Part shown: positions 1-6,897 of the stretch, one piece after another
How the letters are laid out: each line of letters starts with the position of its first letter
Position numbering within the stretch: position 1 is the stretch's first letter
Assembly (NCBI RefSeq): GCF_015058545.1
Contig: NZ_SVCB01000129.1
Coordinates: 1 to 14,602 of the forward strand
DNA: 14,602 bases
Origin: Veillonella sp.
Lineage (GTDB): Bacteria; Bacillota; Negativicutes; Veillonellales; Veillonellaceae
Reading direction: 5' to 3'
The notes under the pieces: generated by a model
Database searches by the model: none
Told to the model about the DNA's origin: nothing
What the model saw: the letters and a program-made list of their open reading frames with translations, nothing else
Made by a program: the position numbers and the translations under genes

Positions 1-920
1 GTGGTTTTACGAACTTTGGATAATTCGACGAGGCCCACATTTTGTGAAAACGTCGTATACGGGAAGGAGTTGAAAATCCCACCGATGATGGAAGCAAGAC
101 CTTCCGCACGATAGCCGTGAGCCAAATCTTTCGGTGTTAATTTACGATCGCAAATTTCACCTAAGGCCAAGAATACACCGGTGGATTCCACCATGCTTAC
201 CATAGCCACAATAGTCATAGTCAAAATAGCACTGGCGTGGAATGTCGGTAGGCCAAAGTAAAACGGCTGCGGAATATGAGCCCAAGTAGCCTCCGCCACC
301 GGCGCAAAGTTAACCATACCTAAGAAGAACGCTGCAATCGTGCCCACAATGAGCCCCAGCAATACAGAAATAGCTTGAATATACCCTTTGAAAAGGCGAT
401 TCAAAATAAGGATGAAGGCCAAAACGGCAAAACCGAGGCTCAAATTCATAACACTGCCAAAATCCGGGCTGCCAAGGCCGCCCGCTAAATTATTCATAGC
501 TACGGGAACCAAGGTAACGCCAATAACAGTCACTATGGAGCCGGTTACTACCGGCGGGAAGAATCGCACTAATTTACCGAACCAATGAGAAATGATAAAC
601 ACAATTAGACCGGATGTAATGATGGCCCCGTAAATAGCCCCAAGGCCCAGCTCTTTACCAATGGCAATCATAGGAAATACGGCCGTAAACGTACAGCCCA
701 GCACTACCGGCAAGCCAATGCCGAAAAAGCGATTGCGCCATACTTGAAGCAACGTCGCAATCCCCGACGTCAATAAATCGGCGCCGATTAAATAGGCAAT
801 CTGCATGGTAGTCAGATTTAAGCTACTGCCCACGATAATCGGTACGATAACAGCACCGGCGTACATGGCTAATACATATTGCAAACCTAAGAAAAAAGTT
901 TGGCTTTTACGTAATTCCAT
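1..920 (-). CDS. NCS2-family xanthine/uracil permease, C-terminus cut by window edge
   Basis: Inner-membrane nucleobase:cation symporter of the NCS2 (NAT) family; the uracil-xanthine permease branch (PbuX/XanQ-like) fits best. I translated the minus strand from the ATG at 920-918 and it stays open to base 1, giving 306 codons of an expected 430-450, so about a quarter is missing. Visible landmarks are the TM1 segment LAMYAGAVIVPIIVG (residues 17-31), the TM8-type motif ESTGVFLALGE, and near residue 290 the start of the family signature QNVGLVELSKVRK. The start has AGGAGG eight bases upstream. The ATG overlaps the TAA of the upstream CGGC gene by one base (TAATG), so the two are co-translated. 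The usual Gln-His pair of TM1 is Gln-Tyr here (Tyr15). Xanthine is the likeliest substrate, but uracil or uric acid cannot be excluded from sequence. Confidence 0.88.
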   Translation of the reverse strand, partial: MELRKSQTFFLGLQYVLAMYAGAVIVPIIVGSSLNLTTMQIAYLIGADLLTSGIATLLQVWRNRFFGIGLPVVLGCTFTAVFPMIAIGKELGLGAIYGAIITSGLIVFIISHWFGKLVRFFPPVVTGSIVTVIGVTLVPVAMNNLAGGLGSPDFGSVMNLSLGFAVLAFILILNRLFKGYIQAISVLLGLIVGTIAAFFLGMVNFAPVAEATWAHIPQPFYFGLPTFHASAILTMTIVAMVSMVESTGVFLALGEICDRKLTPKDLAHGYRAEGLASIIGGIFNSFPYTTFSQNVGLVELSKVRKT

Positions 921-1288
921 TATTCTGCCTCCTTCGGCTGACGCGCTTTTAATTCTACCGCCATTTTGCCCTTACCTTTACCATCCGGACTGCCGTGCGT
1001 GTAGCCCACTACGTCAAAATATTCAGCACAAGCATCGGCAATGGTTTCGTAATCTTCGTTTTTACTCTTCGTACACGTCGAAATATGCACCACATCCACA
1101 CCCTTTTTGCGAAGGGTTTCCAGCTTTTTCGTTAAATCACCGCCGGAATGGCTAAATCCGACTAATTCAATCTCTTCCCCTTCATAACGGGCAAAGGAAT
1201 CTTTCTTACCCATGAATGCACCTAAACAACCGCCGCAAGAGCAACGCTGCATCGTATCTTCATTGACTAAAATAGCTATTTTTTTCAT
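920..1288 (-). CDS. CGGC-domain protein (putative metal-binding)
   Basis: A 122-residue cytosolic protein of the CGGC-domain family (DUF1847-like small cysteine proteins), whose function is not established. It opens with a short beta strand, MKKIAILVN, followed by the naming motif C16-S-C18-GG-C21. Further cysteines are Cys72 (HISTCTKSK) and Cys87, and histidines lie in the FSHSGG and VGYTHG segments. This pattern suits binding of a metal or an iron-sulfur cluster, which is inference. The C-terminus is basic and hydrophilic. The start ATG follows AAGGTGG. It is the first gene of a two-gene operon, its stop overlapping the permease start, so it may act with purine or xanthine uptake. No membrane segment or signal peptide is visible. 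Confidence 0.85.
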   Translation of the reverse strand: MKKIAILVNEDTMQRCSCGGCLGAFMGKKDSFARYEGEEIELVGFSHSGGDLTKKLETLRKKGVDVVHISTCTKSKNEDYETIADACAEYFDVVGYTHGSPDGKGKGKMAVELKARQPKEAE

Positions 1289-1370
1289 ATATCCACCTTC
1301 GTTTCTTATAATGAACTTAAACTTTTACACTCTCTTAATACAGCTGATTAATTTAAGGACTAATTATTTT

Positions 1371-1460
1371 AGCTCTTCTAAGTATCTTAGTTCTTCTAAG
1401 TACCTTAGTCCTTCTAAGTCTCTTAATTCTTCTACGTACCTTAGTCCTTCTAATCAACTT
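1371..1460. repeat. Five tandem 18-bp direct repeats
   Basis: Copies begin at 1371, 1389, 1407, 1425 and 1443. On the plus strand the unit approximates AGTTCTTCTAAGTACCTT; the CTTCTA core is in all five and the following A/C-G is in four. Adjacent copies differ at a few positions, and the block 1353-1370 may be a decayed sixth copy. The array lies between the predicted promoter (1496-1524) and the start of the CGGC-permease operon, so it would be transcribed in that operon's leader. There are no unique spacers, so it is not a CRISPR. Confidence 0.9.
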
Positions 1461-1471
1461 AAAATTTTTGC

Positions 1472-1486
1472 TTCACAAAACGTGAA
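1472..1486. promoter_or_regulatory. Short inverted repeat, possible operator
   Basis: TTCAC-5 nt-GTGAA, a perfect 5-bp dyad placed just downstream of the predicted minus-strand -10 element of the CGGC-permease operon. That position suits a repressor site. The arms are short and chance occurrence is possible. Confidence 0.3.
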
Positions 1487-1495
1487 ATTATTGTT

Positions 1496-1524
1496 TAAAT
1501 CTTACTTTTTCGAAGAAATGTCAA
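1496..1524 (-). promoter_or_regulatory. Candidate promoter of the CGGC-permease operon
   Basis: On the minus strand a consensus -35 TTGACA (1524-1519) is followed after 17 bases by GATTTA (1501-1496), a poor -10. The -35 match is exact, but the -10 is weak and DNA here is AT-rich. If right, the leader is about 200 bases long and contains the 18-bp repeats. Confidence 0.4.
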
Positions 1525-1702
1525 ATACTCTTTACTCATGAATGAGACATATTTTTTCATGTATATGCGAACAAATTAGCACATAATACCTGTATATTAT
1601 ATAACAATCCGCATGAAATCTATGTTGCTCCGGCTTCATTTTCAGTGGCTTTACTATTTAAATTATTCATAATTAAAATCACTTTTATACATTGTTTTAA
1701 TC

Positions 1703-1731
1703 TTGAAAAAAGCGTACAATACAAATATAAA
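1703..1731 (+). promoter_or_regulatory. Promoter of the alcohol dehydrogenase gene
   Basis: TTGAAA (1703-1708) and TATAAA (1726-1731) are separated by exactly 17 bases, with the dehydrogenase ATG about 38 bases downstream of the -10. Each hexamer differs from the sigma-70 consensus by one base. The ribosome binding site AGGAGG lies at 1756-1761. Confidence 0.65.
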
Positions 1732-1769
1732 CACTGTTCGAATTATGTAAACATTAGGAGGTAATTCCC

Positions 1770-2924
1770 ATGGCTTATGCAACTTTTCGAATTCCACACA
1801 CCATCATTCATGGTGACGATGCTCTCACTCACTTGTCTAAATTAGAAGGCAAACGTGCCACCATCGTTACGGGCGGTAACTCCATGCGCAAATTTGGTTT
1901 CCTCGACGAAGCAAAAGCCCAACTTGAAAAAGGCGGCATGGAAGTTCAAATTATTGACGGTGTAGAACCGGATCCATCCATCAAAACTTGTATTGAAGGC
2001 GGAGCTAAAATGGCTGAATTCCAACCGGATTGGATTATTGCCTTAGGTGGCGGCTCCCCTATGGACGCAGCTAAAATCATGTGGGTATACTACGAATACC
2101 CGGGCTATGATTTCATGGAGCTTGTGAAATTCAACTTCCCTAAATTACGCACCAAAGCTCGCCTCATCGGTATCCCTTCCACCAGTGGTACCGCTTCGGA
2201 AATCACTGCATTCAGCGTAATTACCGATACGGACAACAATATTAAATATCCATTGGTATCCCCTGATTTAGTACCGGATATTGCTTTATTAGACAGCCGT
2301 ATTCCATCCAAAATGCCACCGCTCATTACAGCACAAACCGGTATGGACGTAATGACACACGCTGTGGAAGCGTATGTATCTACAGCAGCCGATGATTTCA
2401 CCGATCCATTGGCACTCCATGCGATTAGATTGATTTTTGAATACTTAGAAACAGCCTATCAGGAACCTGACAATATTAAAGCACGCGACAAAGTACATAA
2501 CGCCTCCACTATGGCCGGCATGTCCTTCACCAACTGCTCCTTAGGTATCGTTCACAGTATGGCTCATAAAATCGGTGGTGAATTCCACTTAACACATGGC
2601 GAAGCCAATGCGATTTTGTTACCATACATCATTCAATACAACAAAAAAGCTACCCAGAAATACGCTCAATTAGAAGGCCTTCTCGGTATTGAAAACATCG
2701 AACGTGCTATCTGGAATCTCAATAAACGCTTAGGCTTAAGCAAAACGATTAAAGACGGTTTAAACACTGTTATTCCGGAAGATAAATTCTTAGCCGTTCT
2801 CGATCGCATGAGCGAACGCGCTCTTGAAGATGCTTGCACCTTGACTAACCCACGTAAACCAACCGTAGAAGACATTAAGAAAATCTACGAAGCAGCTTAC
2901 TACGGCAAGGATGTAAACTTCTAA
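1770..2924 (+). CDS. Iron-containing alcohol dehydrogenase
   Basis: A 384-residue group III metal-dependent alcohol dehydrogenase, which interconverts an alcohol and an aldehyde or ketone using NAD(P)(H) in the cytosol. The N-terminal Rossmann-like domain carries GGGSPMDAAK (residues 93-102), which binds the cofactor pyrophosphate, and GIPSTSGTASEIT (134-146). The C-terminal helical domain supplies the metal ligands Asp193, His197, His262 and His276, the 14-residue gap between the last two matching FucO; His266 is also kept. All key residues are present and the length is normal. AGGAGG lies eight bases before the ATG. It is a single-gene unit with its own promoter and a terminator at 3078-3114. 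The substrate (butanol, hydroxybutyrate, lactaldehyde and others) cannot be read from the sequence, so no gene name is given. Confidence 0.93.
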   Translation: MAYATFRIPHTIIHGDDALTHLSKLEGKRATIVTGGNSMRKFGFLDEAKAQLEKGGMEVQIIDGVEPDPSIKTCIEGGAKMAEFQPDWIIALGGGSPMDAAKIMWVYYEYPGYDFMELVKFNFPKLRTKARLIGIPSTSGTASEITAFSVITDTDNNIKYPLVSPDLVPDIALLDSRIPSKMPPLITAQTGMDVMTHAVEAYVSTAADDFTDPLALHAIRLIFEYLETAYQEPDNIKARDKVHNASTMAGMSFTNCSLGIVHSMAHKIGGEFHLTHGEANAILLPYIIQYNKKATQKYAQLEGLLGIENIERAIWNLNKRLGLSKTIKDGLNTVIPEDKFLAVLDRMSERALEDACTLTNPRKPTVEDIKKIYEAAYYGKDVNF

Positions 2925-3077
2925 GATATGTATTACCTATCCGGGTATGCCTAAACCTATTATTTAGTTAGGGCTATGTATCCGGCAGCACTTAACTAGG
3001 CATTATTTAGGGAGATGAGCATACATCACATGCTCTATTATCTAATTACTTCCGAATTCCAAATAAAATAATGCAAC

Positions 3078-3114
3078 AAACGCGGTTTGACCAAAAGGTA
3101 CAAACCGCGTTTTC
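3078..3114 (+). terminator. Rho-independent terminator between convergent genes
   Basis: A perfect 12-bp stem, AAACGCGGTTTG (3078-3089) with CAAACCGCGTTT (3101-3112), has an 11-base loop and runs into TTTTC. It lies 153 bases past the dehydrogenase stop. On the minus strand it would lie 50 bases past the LysR gene stop, followed by a less regular T-rich tract, so it may serve both genes. A smaller hairpin, GAGCAT-7-ATGCTC, lies at 3017-3035. Confidence 0.8.
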
Positions 3115-3164
3115 ATTTGATGAGACAAACTTATGTAAAGCACAAAACTAATTTTTCCCCAAAA

Positions 3165-4067
3165 TCAGCCGTTAACTCCTACTTTTTGAACAATGTAATC
3201 CATAAACGTTTTCATTGTTTCCCATTTAGAGTTGTTGTTACGATATACAAAGCAAACCTGAAGATTTAACGGTTTGGCTAATGCATAGATACCATCCTTA
3301 ATGCCAAGTGCATCCAATAAATGACGGGAAATTAAAGCCCCTGCTTCATTGCGCTGACAATAGTCAATCATGGCATACGGATTAGATAAACGTACTAAAT
3401 GTGGTAAGGACTGACGTCCTTCTTCCGAGAAGTAGGATTTCAAACGATGGCTCATGAAATATTTTGGTGGATACATAACCATTGGATAATCCAACAATTC
3501 TTCAGTGTTCAATACTTTACCGGCCGGTAATTCGCGCTTAGGCGCATAATAAACTACAGAATCTTCACGGATAGCAATACTTTCATAGCTACTCATATCT
3601 TTATTATTTGGCAAGTAGCAAGTACCAATGTCAATGCGGTTTTCACGCAAATCCAGTAACATTTCTTCTTCTTCCATGTCATAAATGGAAATAGAGAAAT
3701 TGGGGTTAGTCTGTTGAAAATACGATACATGCGCATTCATACGCACGTCACCGATACTCCGCAAAATACCTACGTTGAGCATAGGCCGTTCCAACTTGTT
3801 GGCCAAACGAATGCTATGAATAGCACGTTCCAGTATTTCAATAATATGCTCTGCTTCCGGTAAGAACTTCTCACCTTCCGCTGTAAGGCGGCTACCACGG
3901 GTAGAGCGAGCTATTAATTTTACACCAACCAAACGTTCCAGTTTTTTCATCTGCGCACTAAAAGCAGATTGTGTAATATTAGCAGCTTGAGCAGCTAACG
4001 TGAAGTTACCCATTTTACTATAGGTTATAAAACTTTGTAACTCTTGCAGAGTAGGTAGTTCATCCAT
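3165..4067 (-). CDS. LysR-family transcriptional regulator
   Basis: A 300-residue LysR-type regulator of normal length. The N-terminal winged helix-turn-helix spans about residues 5-64, with the recognition stretch AAQAANITQSAFSAQMKKLE (25-44) and the wing region RGSRLTAEGE. The rest is a periplasmic-binding-protein-like effector domain (about 90-295), beginning with the linker and the LNVGILRSIGDVRM strand. The start ATG at 4067 has AGGAGA nine bases upstream; another ATG four bases inside is out of frame. It stands alone, convergent with the alcohol dehydrogenase, and is not divergent from any neighbour, so its target cannot be assigned by the usual divergent rule. Regulation of the dehydrogenase is possible but only suggested by proximity. 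The inducer is unknown. Confidence 0.93.
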   Translation of the reverse strand: MDELPTLQELQSFITYSKMGNFTLAAQAANITQSAFSAQMKKLERLVGVKLIARSTRGSRLTAEGEKFLPEAEHIIEILERAIHSIRLANKLERPMLNVGILRSIGDVRMNAHVSYFQQTNPNFSISIYDMEEEEMLLDLRENRIDIGTCYLPNNKDMSSYESIAIREDSVVYYAPKRELPAGKVLNTEELLDYPMVMYPPKYFMSHRLKSYFSEEGRQSLPHLVRLSNPYAMIDYCQRNEAGALISRHLLDALGIKDGIYALAKPLNLQVCFVYRNNNSKWETMKTFMDYIVQKVGVNG

Positions 4068-4165
4068 CTTATCATCTCCTTTTCATGCATTACATATTCA
4101 TACATTCATAATACGTATAAAATTCCTCCAACGACTGACGAAGGATGTCTCTCTTCTTTAACCTT

Positions 4166-4171
4166 AGTATA
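4166..4171 (-). promoter_or_regulatory. Extended -10 promoter of the LysR gene
   Basis: The minus strand reads TGGTATACT, an extended -10 (TGnTATACT), 98 bases upstream of the LysR start. The -35 position (TTTCTA, 17 bases away) is poor, as is common for extended -10 promoters. The transcript would have a leader of about 90 bases. Confidence 0.5.
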
Positions 4172-4782
4172 CCATGTATTGATTCAGTTAGAAAAGAGAT
4201 ATGTACAAAAATTTTATAAATTTATCGATACTTTCGAACATTAAATGATGACATTGGCGGTATTATTCAAAACATTTATTAATGATTTTATTCATTCATT
4301 TATAAATCCTCTTAATCAACGAAAAATAACTATACCCAATCAAACAAGTATGGATTTTTTGTGCTATATCCCCTATAATTTACTTGATAATAATATATGC
4401 ATCACTTCTCATGATTTTTTCATGTTTATAAGATACAACGAATATTGAAAGCAGTTTTCTTTATAAAAAAATTGAATAAAATTTGTGATAATGCATTTTA
4501 AAGACTTTCGTTTTTCACCCAATTTTATAAAAAATCTCAAAATTTTGTATTGATTTATAATACTATTCACTTGAAAAACACATTCATCCTTATCATGAAT
4601 ACTTTTTGAATATTTATTAATTCATAACCTAAAGCACAGTAAAATAATTGGACTAACAGCAATTAAAACCGCACCTAATTGAAAATAGTCGATATATCGG
4701 TTTCCAGTTAACCGGCGTTTTCAAAGGGACAAGAAATGGTCAATAACCTTGCAATAAACTACGGATAATTAGGCAATATAAA

Positions 4783-4811
4783 TTGACAGTTAGCCCCGTA
4801 TATGCTATCAT
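4783..4811 (+). promoter_or_regulatory. Strong promoter of rpsD
   Basis: TTGACA (4783-4788), an exact -35, and TATCAT (4806-4811) are spaced by exactly 17 bases. Transcription should begin near 4818, giving a leader of about 57 bases. The strength suits a ribosomal protein gene and shows that rpsD is a unit of its own. Confidence 0.75.
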
Positions 4812-4817
4812 TATTGG

Positions 4818-4834
4818 GTATCTTATTTGGATAC
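4818..4834 (+). promoter_or_regulatory. Small hairpin at the 5' end of the rpsD leader
   Basis: GTATC-7 nt-GATAC falls at the predicted transcript start and is followed by a T-rich stretch (4838-4857). It could stabilise the 5' end or take part in control. It is far too short to be the S4-binding pseudoknot known from alpha-operon leaders. Confidence 0.35.
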
Positions 4835-4874
4835 GCCATTATATTTTTATTTTTTACTATGAGGTGATAAACAC

Positions 4875-5462
4875 ATGGCAACGAGAAGAGAAGCACGCTT
4901 TAAGTTATGTCGTCGCTTCGGTGTGAACGTTTTCGGTCACTCCAAAGCTTTAAAGCGCGTAAAGAAAGACCAACGTCAGAAAAAAATGTCTGAATACGGT
5001 TTACAATTATTAGAAAAACAGAAAGTTAAAGCTTATTACAACTTGCTTGAACGCCAGTTCGTACGCTATTATGATAAAGCGAAAAAAATGCAGGGTGTTA
5101 CCGGTGAAAACATGTTAGTATTGTTGGAATCCCGTCTTGACAACCTCGTATATCGCATTGGCTTCGGTAACTCCATCCGTCAAGCACGTCAGATGGTTAA
5201 CCATGGCCACATTCTTGTTAACGGCCGTCGCGTAGACATTCCTTCCTACCAGTGCAAACCTGGTGATGTAATCGAACTTCGCGAAGCATCCCGCGACAAC
5301 GAAATGTTCAAAACAAACTTCCAGGAACTTCGTTCTTTCGAACTTCCTTACATTACTAAAGACTTGGAAGCCTTCAAAGGTACTTTCAACCGTCTTCCTG
5401 AACGTTCCGAACTTCCTATCGAAGTTAACGAAACGCTCATCGTCGAATTGTACTCCAAATAA
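4875..5462 (+). CDS. rpsD: 30S ribosomal protein S4, cysteine-poor form
   Basis: Ribosomal protein S4, a primary 16S rRNA binder that nucleates assembly of the 30S body and in many bacteria represses its own operon. The 195-residue product has the N-terminal S4 domain and then the S4 RNA-binding fold with LLESRLDNLVYRIGF and RQARQMVNHGHILVNGRRVD (residues about 84-122), ending in the typical IVELYSK. The zinc-binding form has four N-terminal cysteines; here only Cys12 (KLCRRFG) remains, so it should not bind that zinc. This is the C-minus type. GAGGTG lies eight bases before the ATG. It has its own promoter and terminator instead of sitting beside rpoA. That layout is known from Bacillus, but a second alpha-operon copy elsewhere is possible. 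Confidence 0.96.
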   Translation: MATRREARFKLCRRFGVNVFGHSKALKRVKKDQRQKKMSEYGLQLLEKQKVKAYYNLLERQFVRYYDKAKKMQGVTGENMLVLLESRLDNLVYRIGFGNSIRQARQMVNHGHILVNGRRVDIPSYQCKPGDVIELREASRDNEMFKTNFQELRSFELPYITKDLEAFKGTFNRLPERSELPIEVNETLIVELYSK

Positions 5463-5485
5463 TAAGTACATTACGATGTATGCTA

Positions 5486-5519
5486 AAGAGCAACAGCCGA
5501 GGCTGTTGCTCTTTTTTTT
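5486..5519 (+). terminator. Rho-independent terminator of rpsD
   Basis: The 13-bp perfect arms AAGAGCAACAGCC (5486-5498) and GGCTGTTGCTCTT (5501-5513) close on a tight CGAG-type loop and are followed by an unbroken run of T to 5519. It lies 23 bases past the rpsD stop, immediately before the end of the convergent DUF362 gene. Confidence 0.92.
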
Positions 5520-5523
5520 GCTA

Positions 5524-6633
5524 CTATTTTACTTCCACAATTTCATAACTTCTAGTACCGAGTCCCATTTCTTCAGCACGTTTGAGGGCTGCTTCCCAGT
5601 CGGTATTCGGCGAAATGGTGTGGAAATGATCCCAGCTCTTTTCTTCCGCTTCGTCAAGCATACTGCCCGGCATTGGCGGTTGTGCATTCACTTTATCCAC
5701 GCAGGCCTGATCGAGCGCTACGAGGTCATAGGATGCCATAATCCCTACATCCGGTACGATTGGCATATCATTTTCACCATGGCAATCGCAATATGGCGAT
5801 ACGTCCATAACAAAGCTAATATGGAAGCGCGGACGATTGCGAACAATAGCTGCTGTGTATTCCGCCATTTTTTCACTCAATACGGTATTCGCTTCATCCC
5901 ATCGTGGTGAAATAGCATCAACCGGACATACGCCAACACAACGACCGCAACCAACACATTTTTCTTCCGTAATGAAGGATTTGCCATTCGTTACATGGAC
6001 CGCATCATGGGCACAATATTGTTCACATTTATGGCAACCTACGCAGATTTCCTGCTGCACGAAAGGTTTACCGGCGCTGTGCTGTTCCATTTTGCCCGCC
6101 CGGGAACCGCCGCCCATGCCGAGATTTTTAATAACGCCACCGAACCCGGCTGATTCATGACCTTTAAAGTGAGTCATGGAAATTACGATATCCGCATCCA
6201 TTAAGGCTTTGCCGATTTTAGCTTCCTTGACATACTTCCCATCCGGAACCGGCACCAATGTTTCATCCAAGCCTTTTAAGCCGTCGGCGATAATCACATG
6301 AGCGCCCGTATTGTAAGGATTAAAACCATTCTGGTAAGCCGATTCAATATGATCGATAGCGTTTTTACGACCGCCTACATACAAAGTATTGCAATCTGTC
6401 AGGAATGGTTTACCGCCCAATTCTTTGATGATTTTGACAATGCGGGCTACATAGGGCGGTTTAATATAGGCCAAGTTGCCCGGTTCGCCAAAGTGCATTT
6501 TAATAGCGACATACTTATTGTTAAAATCAATTTTGTCCATGCCCGCACGGCGCACAAGGCGTTCCAACTTATCTAACAAGCTTTCCCCTACCCGTGTGCG
6601 TAAAGACGTAAAATATACCTCTGACATACTCAT
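5524..6633 (-). CDS. DUF362 domain protein with two [4Fe-4S] ferredoxin motifs
   Basis: A 369-residue, probably cytosolic iron-sulfur protein; the DUF362 family has no settled function. The DUF362 part surrounds a central ferredoxin module. It includes the N-terminal VAIKMHFGEPGN segment, the THFKGHESAGFGGVIKN core (residues 154-170) and a C-terminal part with the Cys282-Asp-Cys284 pair and DQACVDK. The ferredoxin module has Cys197-200-203-207 and Cys226-229-232-236; the first motif lacks the usual proline after its fourth cysteine (Ala208). Two clusters suggest electron transfer or redox sensing (inference). There are two possible starts: the ATG at 6633, only four to five bases after AAGGAG, and the ATG at 6627, which is better spaced and would remove two residues. 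The gene is monocistronic and convergent with rpsD. Confidence 0.9.
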   Translation of the reverse strand: MSMSEVYFTSLRTRVGESLLDKLERLVRRAGMDKIDFNNKYVAIKMHFGEPGNLAYIKPPYVARIVKIIKELGGKPFLTDCNTLYVGGRKNAIDHIESAYQNGFNPYNTGAHVIIADGLKGLDETLVPVPDGKYVKEAKIGKALMDADIVISMTHFKGHESAGFGGVIKNLGMGGGSRAGKMEQHSAGKPFVQQEICVGCHKCEQYCAHDAVHVTNGKSFITEEKCVGCGRCVGVCPVDAISPRWDEANTVLSEKMAEYTAAIVRNRPRFHISFVMDVSPYCDCHGENDMPIVPDVGIMASYDLVALDQACVDKVNAQPPMPGSMLDEAEEKSWDHFHTISPNTDWEAALKRAEEMGLGTRSYEIVEVK

Positions 6634-6668
6634 GTCACTCCTTACCTGTTTACCTAAACGAATTTACG

Positions 6669-6684
6669 ACTGTCCTCCGACAGC
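6669..6684 (-). promoter_or_regulatory. Small leader hairpin before the DUF362 gene
   Basis: CTGTC-GGAG-GACAG on the minus strand, a 5-bp stem with a four-base loop about 36 bases before the start codon and downstream of the candidate -10. It is a structure in the predicted leader with no known class. Confidence 0.3.
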
Positions 6685-6701
6685 CTTTTACCTATATCTC
6701 T

Positions 6702-6707
6702 ATTATA
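6702..6707 (-). promoter_or_regulatory. Candidate -10 of the DUF362 gene
   Basis: An exact TATAAT on the minus strand, 68 bases before the start codon. No good -35 is found at 16-18 bases, so this is a partial promoter call. Confidence 0.4.
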
Positions 6708-6784
6708 TCTCATTCATTATCAAATAGATATTAATAATGTAAATTTTCTGAAAAAGTAAGAATCATATAAGGCTTACATGACAA

Positions 6785-6827
6785 AATAGCCGCAAGACTT
6801 AGTATCAAACTAAATCTTACGGCTATT
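6785..6827 (-). terminator. Long hairpin terminating queT-queF
   Basis: Two 19-base arms (6785-6803 and 6809-6827) flank a five-base loop. They differ from perfect complementarity at two positions. On the plus strand these would be C-A mismatches, but in minus-strand RNA they are G-U pairs, so the stem is complete only in the direction of queF. On the minus strand the stem ends in TTTTG. It begins 70 bases past the queF stop. Confidence 0.8.
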
Positions 6828-6897
6828 ATACTATATTCCACTATTATTGCAAGGTAGATTAGCCCTATCATTAGATTTTAGCTAATATACTTTATTT

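Larger units (their letters stand above)
1289..1769. other. Divergent intergenic region (481 bp)
   Basis: The space between the leftward CGGC-permease operon and the rightward alcohol dehydrogenase. It holds the 18-bp repeat array, a candidate promoter for each direction, the TTCAC/GTGAA dyad at 1472-1486, and a CATGAA...TTCATG inverted repeat (1537-1542 with 1556-1561) midway between the promoters. I see no supported gene. A plus-strand reading frame across the repeats gives a low-complexity Ser-Lys-Tyr-Leu peptide with no ribosome binding site. Confidence 0.7.
4068..4874. other. AT-rich intergenic region (807 bp) without a gene
   Basis: This holds the LysR promoter at its left end and the rpsD promoter at its right end. 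Between about 4200 and 4780 I see only AT-rich DNA, a perfect 10-bp palindrome CGATATATCG at 4690-4699, and a weak inverted repeat around 4698-4714. A 67-codon frame at 4245-4448 has no ribosome binding site and a low-complexity composition, so I do not call it. No riboswitch, tRNA or known RNA is recognised. Confidence 0.65.

Noticed and set aside
1353..1457. Minus-strand Arg/Lys-rich repeat peptide across the 18-bp units
   Set aside because: No ATG or GTG start and no ribosome binding site; a TTG start would be unsupported, and AGA/AGG arginine codons are uncommon in the neighbouring genes.
1371..1460. Possible CRISPR array
   Set aside because: The repeats are contiguous 18-mers without spacers, and there are no cas genes.
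1212..1541. Plus-strand 109-codon frame with Ser-Ser-Lys-Tyr-Leu-Ser repeats
   Set aside because: It starts inside the opposite-strand CGGC gene, has no ribosome binding site, and its repeat content only reflects the 18-bp DNA repeats.
4245..4448. 67-codon plus-strand frame in the AT-rich gap
   Set aside because: No ribosome binding site and a composition expected of AT-rich non-coding DNA; no family recognised.
5476..5910. 144-codon plus-strand frame after rpsD
   Set aside because: It begins at the rpsD terminator and lies antisense to the DUF362 gene; the hydrophobic start is the translated terminator T-run.
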